From NCBI GenBank assembly GCA_964398215.1, contig CAYNNP010000040.1, positions 1 to 35,512 of the forward strand: a stretch of DNA of 35,512 bases, written 5' to 3'. A program made the position numbers and the translations under genes. The notes below the pieces were generated by a model. It was not told where the DNA came from. It ran no database searches and saw only the letters and a program-made list of their open reading frames with translations. This DNA is from CAYNNP01 sp964398215 (GTDB taxonomy: Bacteria; Planctomycetota; Planctomycetia; Pirellulales; Pirellulaceae). Below, piece after piece: positions 8,929 to 19,600 of this stretch; position 1 is the first letter of the stretch; every line of letters starts with the position of its first letter.

Positions 8929-10520
8929 GCGAACCGACCAATGGTATGGACAAGGACATTGAAAAGGTTGTTTGGAACGCGACGAATCAACTGAACGTGT
9001 CCCATCAATCGACTTACGTCAGACGACTTTTGCCAACGGCACTCAAGCTGGTATTGGTAGTTCCTGTTTTGGTTTTGCTGATCCAAGTCTTGCGATGGTG
9101 GTCGGGTGAATCGACCAATCCATTGTTTTCGGTTTGGACCTGGGGAATTGTTGGTTGCATTTTGCCAGCAGCATGGGCTTTCTATCGACTCGCGACTTGG
9201 AAATCACCAGTCCAGCGGCAGCAGGCGATTCGGGCAATCGATTATTCGCTAGGTTCCAGCGAGAGAATTGCGACAGCTGATGATTTCTTGCAGCATGAAC
9301 AACGCGATGGTTTCATGCAGGCAGCGGTTGACGATGCGTCCGAGTGGGCCCGTAAGGGCAGCGACGCGAAGCTCGATCGGCCGATTAACCAGCGTCATCC
9401 CGCTAGTGTTTGGTGGCCGGTGCCAGTTGCGATCATGATCTTGCTGTTGGCAAATCTGATCAGCGGTTTTACTCGCACATTGCCCGCGGCGACCGCTCCT
9501 AAGTTGGCGGCAGCAGCAGTACCAGCGGATACGACACAGATTGCAAAGGAGAACGAGCGCGAGACACCGGAAACGCAAGTTGAACCGCCAGCGGTAACAA
9601 AGGCGAATCCTCGTGTTCCGCGTGAACCCCGGACTACGAAACCAGTCAATCGGCAAGGTGATGCAAATGCGATGATTCCTGATAGCGCTCAGGAATCGGA
9701 GGGCAAGCTGGACGAAGGCGAAACGCGCGAGAGCCAGCAGTCTGCCAACCCATCCAGTGCTCAGGGATCCCCGTCGACGTCTGGACAGCCATCGAAAGCT
9801 AGCGAGAAGGCAAAGAAGAAAGAAGCCAAGCCAAAGAAAAAGAAACCAAAAGCCAAGGAACGAAAACCAAAGCCAAAGAATCAGGATGAAAAACCGTCGG
9901 GTGCAACCGCCGGACAAGGTTCATCAAAAGGGTCCGACAATAACGCGGCTCCAAGTGATTGGTCCAGCATGAGTCAGGCCGCGACTCCCGAGGACGAAGA
10001 CAACGAAGAAGAAGACGAAGTTGACGACGAAGAAGAAGAACAAGATTCGCGTGGTGGTGTGCAGCCAAATTTGCGAGACCGTCGGGCGCCGGTGAATCGT
10101 GACTTGCAGATTGGATTCGGCAGTAATCGGCCCAATCCAGACGCCAATGGACGCGGCGGCCCGGGTGGCCAAAAGAAGTCGCGTGGCGTGGCGTCGCTTG
10201 TACTGGGAGTTCCTATTCCCGATCGTGTGAACGGCCAGCCCAACAAAGGCCGAGTGCGAATCACACAGCAACGAATCACACCCGAGGCGGAGCAAAATGA
10301 TGCCGTCAATGCACAGGATCGAATGGCTCGGCAATCGCCCATTGGACCGCTGCACCATCCAGAATTCTCGCCATGGCTGCAGGACTACGTTCGCCGTTAT
10401 TTCCTGAACCGACGCGCGAAGTATCCACTAAAAACATCGCCGGAAGCATCGCCAAATCCGGCAGCCAAAAACACTATGCAAACGACCCGAATTAATCAGA
10501 GTGACACCCCGCAATCATGA
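8925..10520 (+). CDS. Membrane protein with lysine-rich then acidic low-complexity segments, DUF4175-like N-terminus
   Basis: The start chosen is the GTG at 8925, overlapping the previous stop as GTGA; the ATG at 8946 is an alternative. The product is about 531 residues. Hydrophobic segments near residues 36-58 and 65-88, and a third near 160-180, place the N-terminal third in the membrane. IRAIDYSLGSSERIATADDF resembles the motif after the first helices in DUF4175-type proteins that accompany MoxR/BatA operons. Residues ~285-330 are almost all K, P, A and E; a D/E run follows near 355-372 and a G/R-rich part after that. The last 60 residues include an aromatic, conserved-looking FSPWLQDYVRRYF. 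It overlaps moxR by four bases (ATGA). Function unknown; I infer a structural or docking component of the operon's complex. Confidence 0.75.
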   Translation: MSEPTNGMDKDIEKVVWNATNQLNVSHQSTYVRRLLPTALKLVLVVPVLVLLIQVLRWWSGESTNPLFSVWTWGIVGCILPAAWAFYRLATWKSPVQRQQAIRAIDYSLGSSERIATADDFLQHEQRDGFMQAAVDDASEWARKGSDAKLDRPINQRHPASVWWPVPVAIMILLLANLISGFTRTLPAATAPKLAAAAVPADTTQIAKENERETPETQVEPPAVTKANPRVPREPRTTKPVNRQGDANAMIPDSAQESEGKLDEGETRESQQSANPSSAQGSPSTSGQPSKASEKAKKKEAKPKKKKPKAKERKPKPKNQDEKPSGATAGQGSSKGSDNNAAPSDWSSMSQAATPEDEDNEEEDEVDDEEEEQDSRGGVQPNLRDRRAPVNRDLQIGFGSNRPNPDANGRGGPGGQKKSRGVASLVLGVPIPDRVNGQPNKGRVRITQQRITPEAEQNDAVNAQDRMARQSPIGPLHHPEFSPWLQDYVRRYFLNRRAKYPLKTSPEASPNPAAKNTMQTTRINQSDTPQS

Positions 10521-11521
10521 GTACCACCTTGCCAGTTGATAGCCCCGAGGCGGCCAAAGAAGCTGCCAGTGAATTTCGTAAAGTGCACGCCGCAATCCGC
10601 ACAGAAGTCGCCCGAATGATGGTTGGCCAAGAGGCTGTCGTTGACGGCGTTTTGTCAGCTCTGTTCGCTGCTGGCCATGTGTTGCTAGAAGGCGTGCCCG
10701 GTCTGGGAAAGACGCTGTTGGTCAGTTCGATCGGTAAAGCGATTGATTTGTCGTTCAGCCGAATTCAGTTCACACCCGACATGATGCCCGCTGACATTCG
10801 CGGTACGACCGTGTTGACCGAGAATGAATCTGGCGGCACAAAGCTTGAGTTCCAATCGGGACCATTGGTTGCCAACCTTGTCTTGGCAGACGAAATCAAT
10901 CGAGCGACGCCGCGAACTCAAGCCGCTTTACTGGAGTCGATGCAGGAAAAGCAAATCTCTGTTGGCAAGCAAACGATCAAGCTGGATGAACCGTTTTGTG
11001 TGATGGCCACACAGAACCCTGTCGAACAGGAAGGCACCTATCCGTTGCCCGAGGCCCAGTTGGATCGGTTTTTGTTCAAGCTAGTTGTGGGTTATCCCGC
11101 AGAGGATGACTACCGAACGATCTTGCGGCGTACGACTTCCAGCGAACAAGTCGAACTGAATTCGGTTTCTGACGCGGAAACAATTTTGAAAATGCGAAAG
11201 ACCGTTCGCGCAGTTCCTGTTCCTGAACACGTTGAAACGGAAGCCATTCAAATGGTGATGGCGACACAGCCTGGTAGTCCCCATGCACCATCGATGGTCA
11301 ACGAAATCGTTTCGCTGGGCGCGTCGCCGCGTGGAGTCCAGTCATTGATTTTGGCCGGCAAAGTACGTGCGCTTTTGCAAGGCCGGTTTGCAGTTGCTGG
11401 TGAGGACTTGAAAGCAGTCGCGGCAGATGTGTTACGCCATCGCGTCTTGGTAAATTTCCAAGGCTTGTCAGACGGGATCACTCCTGATGATGTGGTGACC
11501 GAGGTTTTGAAGTCAAAGTAG
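10517..11521 (+). CDS. MoxR-family AAA+ ATPase
   Basis: A 334-residue cytoplasmic ATPase of full family length. Walker A is GVPGLGKT (59-66), Walker B LVLADE (121-126), sensor 1 ATQNP (164-168), and EAQLDRF (179-185) is the signature MoxR element around the arginine finger. The C-terminal third is the usual lid. MoxR proteins are chaperone-like ATPases that work with VWA-containing partners on assembly or activation of other proteins. Here the DUF58 and two VWA-fold partners follow directly, which fits. The start overlaps the upstream stop (ATGA). A 100-base gap follows, the only real spacing in the operon. The client is unknown. Confidence 0.95.
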   Translation: MSTTLPVDSPEAAKEAASEFRKVHAAIRTEVARMMVGQEAVVDGVLSALFAAGHVLLEGVPGLGKTLLVSSIGKAIDLSFSRIQFTPDMMPADIRGTTVLTENESGGTKLEFQSGPLVANLVLADEINRATPRTQAALLESMQEKQISVGKQTIKLDEPFCVMATQNPVEQEGTYPLPEAQLDRFLFKLVVGYPAEDDYRTILRRTTSSEQVELNSVSDAETILKMRKTVRAVPVPEHVETEAIQMVMATQPGSPHAPSMVNEIVSLGASPRGVQSLILAGKVRALLQGRFAVAGEDLKAVAADVLRHRVLVNFQGLSDGITPDDVVTEVLKSK

Positions 11522-11621
11522 TTGATGGAGCCCGTCGCACTTGCGCGGTGGGATTCCCCTAGTGACCTATCAATTCAATGCCATCGGCGCATTTGTCTTT
11601 TTCTATTGGCCAACGTGATTC

Positions 11622-12524
11622 ATGAAAGACCCGTTCAATCTTCTTGACCCGCAGTTCTTGCAGCAGGCGCGCGCTTTGCGAATCGTTGCAAGGCGGGTTG
11701 CGCCAGCAGGCCGTTGGGCCGAGCATCGTTCGCGCGATCGCGGTCAAGGAATGGAGTTTCGCGACTTTCGTCCCTACTCTCCTGGTGACGAATTAAAAAC
11801 GATTGACTGGAATGTCTATCGTCGACTTGGTCGCTTCGTCGTCAGGCTGTTCGAGGAAATGGAGGATCTGCCGATTTACTTGTTGCCGGATTTGTCCAAA
11901 AGCATGTGGCACGAGAATCCACCTCGCGCCGTCACAGCATTGAAAGTGGCGGTTGCCATCGCGTCGGTTGGGCTTGATCAGCACGACCGTGTTGGCGTTT
12001 TTCCGTTTGGCGAATCCCTTGACGCAACGATGCGGCCGACGTCTGGACGTGGCCGCCTGAATAGTATCGCAGCGACCTTGTCACGGGCTGCCGAAGCCGC
12101 GCGTGATCGCTCGACCGGTACGAATCTTGCCGCGTCACTCGCGAAACTACGAGGCCTTGGTCTACGCGAAGGCTTGGTGGTGATCATTTCCGATTGGCTT
12201 GATCCCAATGGCATGGATTTGATGATGACCGAACTGAAACGCATGCGGCATCGCCCAATGTTGATCTCGATTGCAAGAGACCAAGACCGCCAACCGAACT
12301 TGGAAGGCGATGTTCGTGTTCGCGATTGCGAAACTGGCGACGTTCGGGATATTTCAATCACGAATTCTGTGCTTGAACGGTATCGTGCTGCTTACGACCA
12401 GCATTTTGAAGGTCTCGATGCGTTCGCCAAAAGTCGCCAAGGTGGATTTTTGTCGATGGACCACGATGGTGACGTCATGCAACAACTGGCTTCTATTTTT
12501 GAAGGAGGCAAGTACGTCGCATGA
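11622..12524 (+). CDS. DUF58 (VWA-like) protein, MoxR partner
   Basis: A 300-residue protein with the DUF58 signature GMEFRDFRPYSPGDELKTID (44-63), continuing WNVYRRLGRFVVRLFEEM. The domain is an incomplete VWA fold; DLSKSM at 90-95 occupies the position of the DxSxS metal site. In MoxR operons across bacteria DUF58 proteins are encoded immediately after the ATPase and probably bridge it to the membrane VWA proteins. No transmembrane helix is visible, so it should be cytoplasmic. It begins 100 bases after moxR and its last four bases overlap the next gene (ATGA); GAAGGAGG near 12500 is a good ribosome site for that next gene. Family call is firm; the role here is inferred. Confidence 0.93.
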   Translation: MKDPFNLLDPQFLQQARALRIVARRVAPAGRWAEHRSRDRGQGMEFRDFRPYSPGDELKTIDWNVYRRLGRFVVRLFEEMEDLPIYLLPDLSKSMWHENPPRAVTALKVAVAIASVGLDQHDRVGVFPFGESLDATMRPTSGRGRLNSIAATLSRAAEAARDRSTGTNLAASLAKLRGLGLREGLVVIISDWLDPNGMDLMMTELKRMRHRPMLISIARDQDRQPNLEGDVRVRDCETGDVRDISITNSVLERYRAAYDQHFEGLDAFAKSRQGGFLSMDHDGDVMQQLASIFEGGKYVA

Positions 12525-14104
12525 GTTTTGCATTTCTTTCATTACCGATTGTCTTGCTGGGCGCAGCCTTGTTGGCACTCGGCCTTTGGCTGGCGCAGCG
12601 ATTGCGCGTGCAGCATCGCGAGGTCGAAGTCAACAGTACGCTGTTTTGGCAAGCAGCGATGGACGAGAAACGCGTACGAGTTTTTGTCCGGCGTTTTCGC
12701 CACTGGCCCGCTTGGGCATTGCTTGTCGCGATCGCTTCGTTGATCTGGTTGCTGCTGGCGGGACCAACCACACGTTCGCTATCGGGCACGCAGCACATTG
12801 TGTTGCTCGATCGCAGCGAACAAGATGGCGAAGCCCGTGCGGAAGACTTGGAGCTAGCGATTCAACAAGCATCATTGCTGCCCACGGGGTCGCGAGAAAT
12901 TGTATCGATTGGGAATCACTTTCAAACTTTGGTTTCGCAGGGCGAGCCCGCTGAATTGGCGTCGATGCGATTGAACGAGCAAGCTGATCCATCGCCTCGT
13001 GCTTTGGCGGCAGCCGTCGAAACGCTGGCGTCTCGGGCAACCGACCAGCATCCTGTTGAGTTCCACATCGTTGGCGACACAGAACTTGAACAATCGCTGG
13101 TCGATTCGCTTCCCAGCAACGTGTCAATCTTTCGTGTCGCTCGTGAAGACGCTCAAAAGCAGGCAGAGATTTCTACGCTAGGCGTCGCGAATGCGTCCAG
13201 CGGGCTTTGGGATCGCATCGACATTGCCATTGGTTTTGCCGCTGAAGGTTCGGTCGATGCGAAATCACTAAGCGCGCAAATTGATGACCAGTCAGTCGAT
13301 TTGGAATTCATCAATCAGGGGCAAAGCGAATTCTTGATCGCCGACATGCCAGCCGAAGGAGGAACACTTTCGGTGTTGCTTGCGGGACGTAAACTCGGTT
13401 CGCTAACAATTCCAAAACGCGATTTGATCCGCGTAAAACTAGAACCCAATGTGCCAGACACATTGCGTGAACTGGTAGCACTCGATCGTGCTTGCGAGAT
13501 TGTTGAAGGCGCGGCCGATGTCACAATCGGGTCCAGCGAATCGGCAGACTTTGGACTCAGCGACGGTGATCAGCCAGCATTTTGGATTCAATCAGAAACC
13601 GCAGACGCCGAACTTGCACTTGATGAACTGGTCGATCAGTTGGCTTTAAAGCAGATCGATGCGACTGGGATTGCGGAACAGAGCGGAAAGCTGATCGACG
13701 TCCAAGTCCAAGCCGGCGACGCTCGCAGAATCACGGTTTGGAGAAGCTTGTTTTCAACGGCATTCGATTTCCAAGAAAGTCGAGCTTGTCCGATCTTTGT
13801 GGCTCGAAGTATTCGCTGGATCGCAAACCGACCGAGCTTGGTTCCCTGGGCGGAGCAAGGCGAGCGATTGCCCATCGATTCGCCCAATTATGATCGTGCC
13901 ACCGGAACGCTCGCGCTGACTTCTGATGGGCGTGAAATCCAAACGGTTCGGTTAGCGTCGACGGTTGTTTCAGCCGCTTCGATTCCAGAGTCACCATCGG
14001 CCGGATTCTTGAATTGGTTCAGCCTGACGACTTGGATCGGGTTGATACTCGTTGTTTTGATTTCGGTTGAATGGACGCTGTACCAGCGAGGACGGATGCC
14101 ATGA
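12521..14104 (+). CDS. BatA-like membrane protein (aerotolerance-type N-terminal domain)
   Basis: A 527-residue protein. Two hydrophobic helices open it (residues ~3-24 and ~62-81) with a basic segment between them. This is the layout of the BatA/aerotolerance regulator N-terminal domain. IVLLDRSEQDGEA at about 91 is where a VWA domain begins, but the D-x-S-x-S metal site is altered (DRSEQ), so metal-dependent binding is doubtful. A central beta-rich part of 400 residues faces the periplasm, and one helix near the C-terminus (~498-520) re-enters the membrane. It overlaps both neighbours by four bases, implying coupled translation and likely fixed stoichiometry. Confidence 0.85.
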   Translation: MSFAFLSLPIVLLGAALLALGLWLAQRLRVQHREVEVNSTLFWQAAMDEKRVRVFVRRFRHWPAWALLVAIASLIWLLLAGPTTRSLSGTQHIVLLDRSEQDGEARAEDLELAIQQASLLPTGSREIVSIGNHFQTLVSQGEPAELASMRLNEQADPSPRALAAAVETLASRATDQHPVEFHIVGDTELEQSLVDSLPSNVSIFRVAREDAQKQAEISTLGVANASSGLWDRIDIAIGFAAEGSVDAKSLSAQIDDQSVDLEFINQGQSEFLIADMPAEGGTLSVLLAGRKLGSLTIPKRDLIRVKLEPNVPDTLRELVALDRACEIVEGAADVTIGSSESADFGLSDGDQPAFWIQSETADAELALDELVDQLALKQIDATGIAEQSGKLIDVQVQAGDARRITVWRSLFSTAFDFQESRACPIFVARSIRWIANRPSLVPWAEQGERLPIDSPNYDRATGTLALTSDGREIQTVRLASTVVSAASIPESPSAGFLNWFSLTTWIGLILVVLISVEWTLYQRGRMP

Positions 14105-16617
14105 TGTTTGCTTCACCAATCTGGTTACTGTTTTCGATTTTGGCGCTGGCACCTTGGGTTGGGCCGTGGGCTGGCGAAAATCGAGTTCAAAATATCCTGC
14201 GTTCACTCACGATGTTGCTGTTGGCAATTGGACTTGCACAGCCTCGCGTCGTGGTGGAAGAGAGCCAGATGCGTCGCGTTTTGATTGTCGATCAAAGCGA
14301 AAGCGTTGCCGACACAAGTCTTTCAAGCCAATTCAGCGAACTTTTGGACCCCAGCGAAATCGACGTGTTTTCGTTTGGCTCGCCGTTGGAACCATCCGTT
14401 GCCAATCGTTTCCGAAGTGTCACACATCTGGAAAGTGATGATCGCCGCGGCACGTCGCCGTTGGCTGACGCAATCGCTCAAGCCCAGTTGTTAATCCCGA
14501 ACGGTAGCGGTGCCAGCGTCACAATCGCTAGTGATTCGCTGGCAACGCGTCCATCGGATAACCGTGCCATCGCGGCTCTGAAATCCAATGGAATTCCCGT
14601 TCACTGGATCGATCTCGCTAAAGCCGGCCGGCAAGTCACGCCAGTTGCCGTTAGGTGGAGCGAACCGCTTCGCAAAGGGGCCACGTCGCGGTTGAACGTT
14701 ACCATCACGGCTGCAAATGCTGGTGGAACCGTTGTGTTGAAATCGGGAACGGAAACACTGGCCAGTGAGTCGTTTGCTGCGTCCGGGCAACTTCAGCAAG
14801 TCCAGTTGGAGTTTGAGCCAACCGAGTCCGGGTTCTTGGATGCGGTACTGTTGGCTTCCGTTGACGATAGCGACGCGGGCGAATCGCTTGAGGTGACCCT
14901 GCCGATCCATGACGCGTTTCAGCTTGTTTATTTTAGTGACCTTCAATCAGGCGGCGCGGACAAACTAGCCAAGACGATTGGCCCAAGCTTCAATGTGATC
15001 GCTGCTGATCCCGCAAACCCCAGCGAGTTGTTCGGCGCAATCGCAAAAGCAGACTTGGTGATGCTGGATGATTTTACTGCGGCATCATTACCCGCAAACG
15101 TCGAAGAGCAAATCGTCAGTGCTGTCCAGGCTGACGGTTTGGGGCTTGTAATGAGCGGCGGTCGTGCGGCGTTTGGCAGTGGCGGTTGGCACGATCGGCC
15201 TATCGAAGCCTTGTTGCCAATCGAGTTGGTCCAGAAAGAAGAAAAACGTGACCCGTCAACATCGCTTGTCATTGTGATTGACACGTCGGGATCGATGAGT
15301 GGCGTTCGCGTTCAATTGGCGAAAGAAGTAGCGCGATTGGCAATGCGTCGACTGTTACCGCACGACAAAGTTGGAATCGTTGAATTCTATGGTGCAAAAC
15401 GCTGGGCCGCGCCCTTGCAGCCAGCATCCAACGCAATCGAACTGCAACGTGCACTGAATCGAATGGACGCTGGCGGCGGCACCGTGATTTTACCAGCCTT
15501 GGAAGAATCGTTTTACGGACTGCAGAATGTTGATACTCGGTACAAACATGTTTTGGTTCTGACCGATGGCGGTGTTGAAGCGGGCGATTTTGAATCGCTG
15601 ATGCGGCGAATGGCTTCCGAGGGCATCAACGTATCAACGGTCTTGGCGGGCGGCGGATACCACAGCGAGTTTTTGGTAAACATTGCCAACTGGGGCAAAG
15701 GGCGTTTCTATAACGTACCGAATCGATTCAACTTGCCAGAGATTTTGCTCAAGCAACCATCGACGACCAAATTGCCTTCGTACCGGCCAGGTGACCACGC
15801 CGTACAGGCTCGCGGCGGTACGGGCTGGTGGGGCGAAGTCGACACAACCAAGTTGACTTCGCTGGCTGGTTACGTCGAAAGTAAATCGCGGATTGGCAGT
15901 GAAGTGTTGCTGGAGACTGTTCGCGAGAAACACCCTGTGCTTTCTAGTTGGCGGTATGGCTTGGGACGCGTCACGACGTTGACAACCGAGCCCGTTGGTG
16001 CGGGCACAAAACCATGGCAAGAATGGGATCAGTATGGTCAGGCACTGGCCCGGATTCTGGAACGAAGTGCGGCGGACTCTCGTGATCCGTTCCAGTATTC
16101 AGTGCATTACGACGGGGCAAACGCGACAGTCATGGCTCAGCGCGAACAGCCAAGAACGAGTGCTGGCCCAGGTAGTCGACCGGTCGCAAAAATCGTCAGT
16201 CAAGATTCGCAGCAAGCAGAACAGACGCTGACGTTTCGGCAAAGAAGTCCAGATCATTTTGTTGCCAGTGTGGCGTCACCAGCGAAAGGAAACTGTTTAC
16301 GATTACAGACCTCGTCGACTTCGATGCCTGGTCGATCGGAGCCTCTGATCGTTGCGTCACCAACCGCAGAAGAGATGCAAGTTGGCCCAGACACTGCAAT
16401 TGATCTTGCTGAAATTGGTACGATCACAGGAGGACAGCAACTCGCGGTGCTTTCGGAGCTTAGTGATGCCCCAACGTCGGATCCAATCGGGAATTCGTTG
16501 TACCGTGTATCGCCGCTTCTATTCGGATTGGCACTGCTAATGTTCTTGGCAGAAATCATTTGGCGACGACTTCCAACGTCCAGTCCCGCTACGGCCGGAG
16601 CGGAGGGAAACGCATGA
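14101..16617 (+). CDS. VWA-domain membrane protein with glutamine-amidotransferase-like fold
   Basis: The start at 14101 (ATGA overlap) gives 838 residues; an in-frame ATG at 14071 would overlap the previous gene by 34 bases. The N-terminus has two helices (about 3-22 and 35-52), then a degenerate VWA-like segment (VLIVDQSESVAD). Residues ~275-380 resemble a class I glutamine-amidotransferase-like fold (FQLVYFSD, GLGLVMSGG). An intact VWA follows inside it: VIVIDTSGSMSG with the metal site D394-T-S-G-S398, and LTDGG with Asp489. A C-terminal helix (LLFGLALLMFLAEIIW) anchors it. Such proteins are common beside MoxR/DUF58 genes. This is the only VWA of the operon with a complete metal site, so it is the best candidate for client binding. 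Confidence 0.9.
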   Translation: MMFASPIWLLFSILALAPWVGPWAGENRVQNILRSLTMLLLAIGLAQPRVVVEESQMRRVLIVDQSESVADTSLSSQFSELLDPSEIDVFSFGSPLEPSVANRFRSVTHLESDDRRGTSPLADAIAQAQLLIPNGSGASVTIASDSLATRPSDNRAIAALKSNGIPVHWIDLAKAGRQVTPVAVRWSEPLRKGATSRLNVTITAANAGGTVVLKSGTETLASESFAASGQLQQVQLEFEPTESGFLDAVLLASVDDSDAGESLEVTLPIHDAFQLVYFSDLQSGGADKLAKTIGPSFNVIAADPANPSELFGAIAKADLVMLDDFTAASLPANVEEQIVSAVQADGLGLVMSGGRAAFGSGGWHDRPIEALLPIELVQKEEKRDPSTSLVIVIDTSGSMSGVRVQLAKEVARLAMRRLLPHDKVGIVEFYGAKRWAAPLQPASNAIELQRALNRMDAGGGTVILPALEESFYGLQNVDTRYKHVLVLTDGGVEAGDFESLMRRMASEGINVSTVLAGGGYHSEFLVNIANWGKGRFYNVPNRFNLPEILLKQPSTTKLPSYRPGDHAVQARGGTGWWGEVDTTKLTSLAGYVESKSRIGSEVLLETVREKHPVLSSWRYGLGRVTTLTTEPVGAGTKPWQEWDQYGQALARILERSAADSRDPFQYSVHYDGANATVMAQREQPRTSAGPGSRPVAKIVSQDSQQAEQTLTFRQRSPDHFVASVASPAKGNCLRLQTSSTSMPGRSEPLIVASPTAEEMQVGPDTAIDLAEIGTITGGQQLAVLSELSDAPTSDPIGNSLYRVSPLLFGLALLMFLAEIIWRRLPTSSPATAGAEGNA

Positions 16618-19600
16618 GAGAACAAGGAATGACAGTACACAAGTTGAGACAAAGGAAGTTGAACGTGAACATTGAAGATGCCTGCAAAATGAATGTCAAA
16701 GTTCGCTGGCTGCTTGCGGCTGCATGCCTGATCGCGACATTCTCGACCCGATCGGTCAATGCTCAAACCGCGATTTCCGATTCGTTGGTTCAGCAGACGA
16801 CTGCATTGATTGATGAATCTGCCGGCAAGACGATCGATGCAGTCAAGTCCGAAGAACTTTTTCGCGCTGCGATACTGGATCGAGGCAATTCAAAACCATT
16901 ATTGGATTGGTTAGCCGACTCACATTCGGATCTGAGCCAACCGAGCGACAGAGCGGCGGCAGAATTGGAAGTGCATATCGCGTCGCGAAGAGGTGATTTG
17001 CAACGGGCGGTCGACGTTATCACGACGTTGATGGAACAGAAAGACATTGCAGAGGAACGTACTGATCTGCAGATTTGGCAAGCGAAGTTGTTTGATGCTT
17101 TGGGAGACGTCGACAAAGCGAAGGGAGTCTACGAATCGCTTGCCAAAAAAGATCTGTCGGAAAATGATCAACAATCAATACGTTTGCGTTTGGCTTTGAT
17201 GGGGTTGATTGGAAACGCTTCACCTAGAGCCACTGGGGACGCAAAACCGTTGATCGAATTGGCAAAGAAGTCCAAGGATATCTCATTCCGCAATCGGGCT
17301 GCCAATGTGCTGGCTGTCCAAAATCAGCATTCCAAAGCGATTGAACTGTTCACAATTCAAGGCGAAGGCACGATGCGTTTTCGCAGCGCAAGCCGTGTTG
17401 CAGAATGGGCGATCCGCGCCAAGAAACGAGAGGAAGCGATTAAGACTGCTTGGGATGCCGTCAATTCTGCAGAACTCAAGCGAGACCGTAACTATGCGCT
17501 GGCTCTTTTGGTCGAAGCCTACCGACTTGAAAAGGCAAAAGCCGGATTGAAGGAGTTGGTCAAGGAGTTCAAAAAACTGAACAAAGAAAAGAAGGCGATG
17601 AACGCCGAGATGCAGGCTGTGTGGATCAGTTTGCTGCGCGAACTAGGGCAAACCGACGAAGCGATTGCACTCTTCAAATCTACCGCAGGCGACGACAGTG
17701 GATTCACAGTCGAGCTGCGACGAGAACTCTTGGAAATGGAGGGCGAAGCCGGACAAGAAGAACGGATGATTCAGTCCTACCGCAAGTTGATTGCATCGGA
17801 GCCAAACGAGCTGACTTGGCGATCAGGCCTGACGCAAATCTTGCTTGAAAATGGAAAAGACGATGACGCGAAAGCACTTTGGACAGACTACGTCCAGACT
17901 TTAGAACGCGGATCGCAACTGCTGATATCGGCTCAGACTTTGGGCGAGTTTGGGATGGATGATTTGGCACATGCGACGATCGAGCGAATGGTAACGCTGC
18001 GAAAAGATCACGGACAAGCGCTTTTGTATTGGGCTGACCTTCAACAGCGACGTGGCAATATCGACGACGCTGAACAAACATTGAACCGTGTATTGGCGCT
18101 GGATGATGTTGGTGAAGATGTGCGCGCTGAACTTGCCAGTTCCTTTGAACGCATTGGTCGTCAAGACAAAGCCATCGAAGTGATTGAATCGATACGAAAA
18201 CGCTTGAACACAATCGCGGAAGACATGGAGATGCGATTGGCGTGGCTGTACAGCGAGATCGGTGACGAAGACAAAGCTCTTGAGCAATGGCTTGCGCTCT
18301 GGAACAAAATCAATTCCATTCCGCGCCGCCGCTATGTCGAAGACCGCATGATGACGGTTGCAAGCCGCCTGGGAACGTTGGCAGACATCGCTATCGACTT
18401 GGAAGAAAAGTTAGACAACGGAACCGCGAATGACCGCGAAGCGGGATTGCTGGTGCGAATCTATAGCCGCGTCAATGACTCCGTTGCGGCGACCGAAATT
18501 TCAGAAATGTACATGGCCAAATCGGGCAAGAATCAAATTGAACAACTGAAAGAGAAAGGTCGCATTTATCAAATCTGCAATGACTACTGGAACTACGAGA
18601 AAGTCATCGAGCGTTTGATTGCGGTTGACCCTGAAGGCGAAACAGAATACTTGCGGCAACTAGCACTTAGCATGCTGGAGCGAGGGAAATCACAAGAAGC
18701 ACGCGCGGTATTGATGACCCTGCGCAACGCCGATGATGGCAAGGATTCGATTGGTGGCGAATTTGAGGCGGGCGTGCTTTCGCTGGTTGGAATGAACGCC
18801 GAAGCTGCCGATGCCTACCGCAAAGGTATCGCAACACATCCGGATCGCATCGAGTCCTATCTACTGTTGGCGAACCTTTTGAAGGACATGCGTCAAACAG
18901 ATCGAGCGGTTGGAATGTTCCAGTTCTTGGCTGAGAATGCGAAACGCGATGATTTGTTTACGATTGCTATTGATGGTTTGTTGAACATGGAAGCCGACGC
19001 CAAGGTGATGCAGTGGGCCAGACGAATTACATTGGAGCGTTTGGCAGGACGCGAAGACAAAAACTACTTGTATCAATTGCTGGCAGATCTTTCAGCAGAA
19101 GTGAACGATAAGTCGGGACAAATCCGCGCGATGGAAAACTCGTTGGCGGTTTCCGGCACGCGCCGCCTGTCGGTGCTTCGCGAATGCATGGATCTTTCGT
19201 CGCGGATTCGTGGTGGTGCGTACTACTCCAGCAGTTCACGTGGCCCATCCAACAAAGGCAACACATTGTTCTTTGCTTTTGGCCGTCGCTTGATTGGCTT
19301 GGGTGAACTGATGCCGCCGCAAGTCTTTCTGGATCTTGGTCAGGCTTTCTTGAGCGATGGGGATACCGGTAGTGCAGAACGAACGTTTGCAATGGCTCGT
19401 AACTTGGCGGATCCGCGCGGTTATCAGCGTGAAGTCGCTTCGATTTTTGAGAAAGGCGACAAAATTCCTGAGTCTTTGACTCGCTATGAAAAACTGCTTC
19501 GCACCAGTCCGTCCGACGTGGCGTTGATCGCTCGGGTGGCTAAGCTGAATGAGAAAGAAGGCAAGGATGACATTGCATTTCGATTTTATCAGCGCGGCTT

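Noticed and set aside
9249..9917. 222-residue minus-strand open frame
   Set aside because: Antisense to the lysine-rich segment of the membrane protein; its poly-F/L/W composition is a mirror of AAG/AAA codons.
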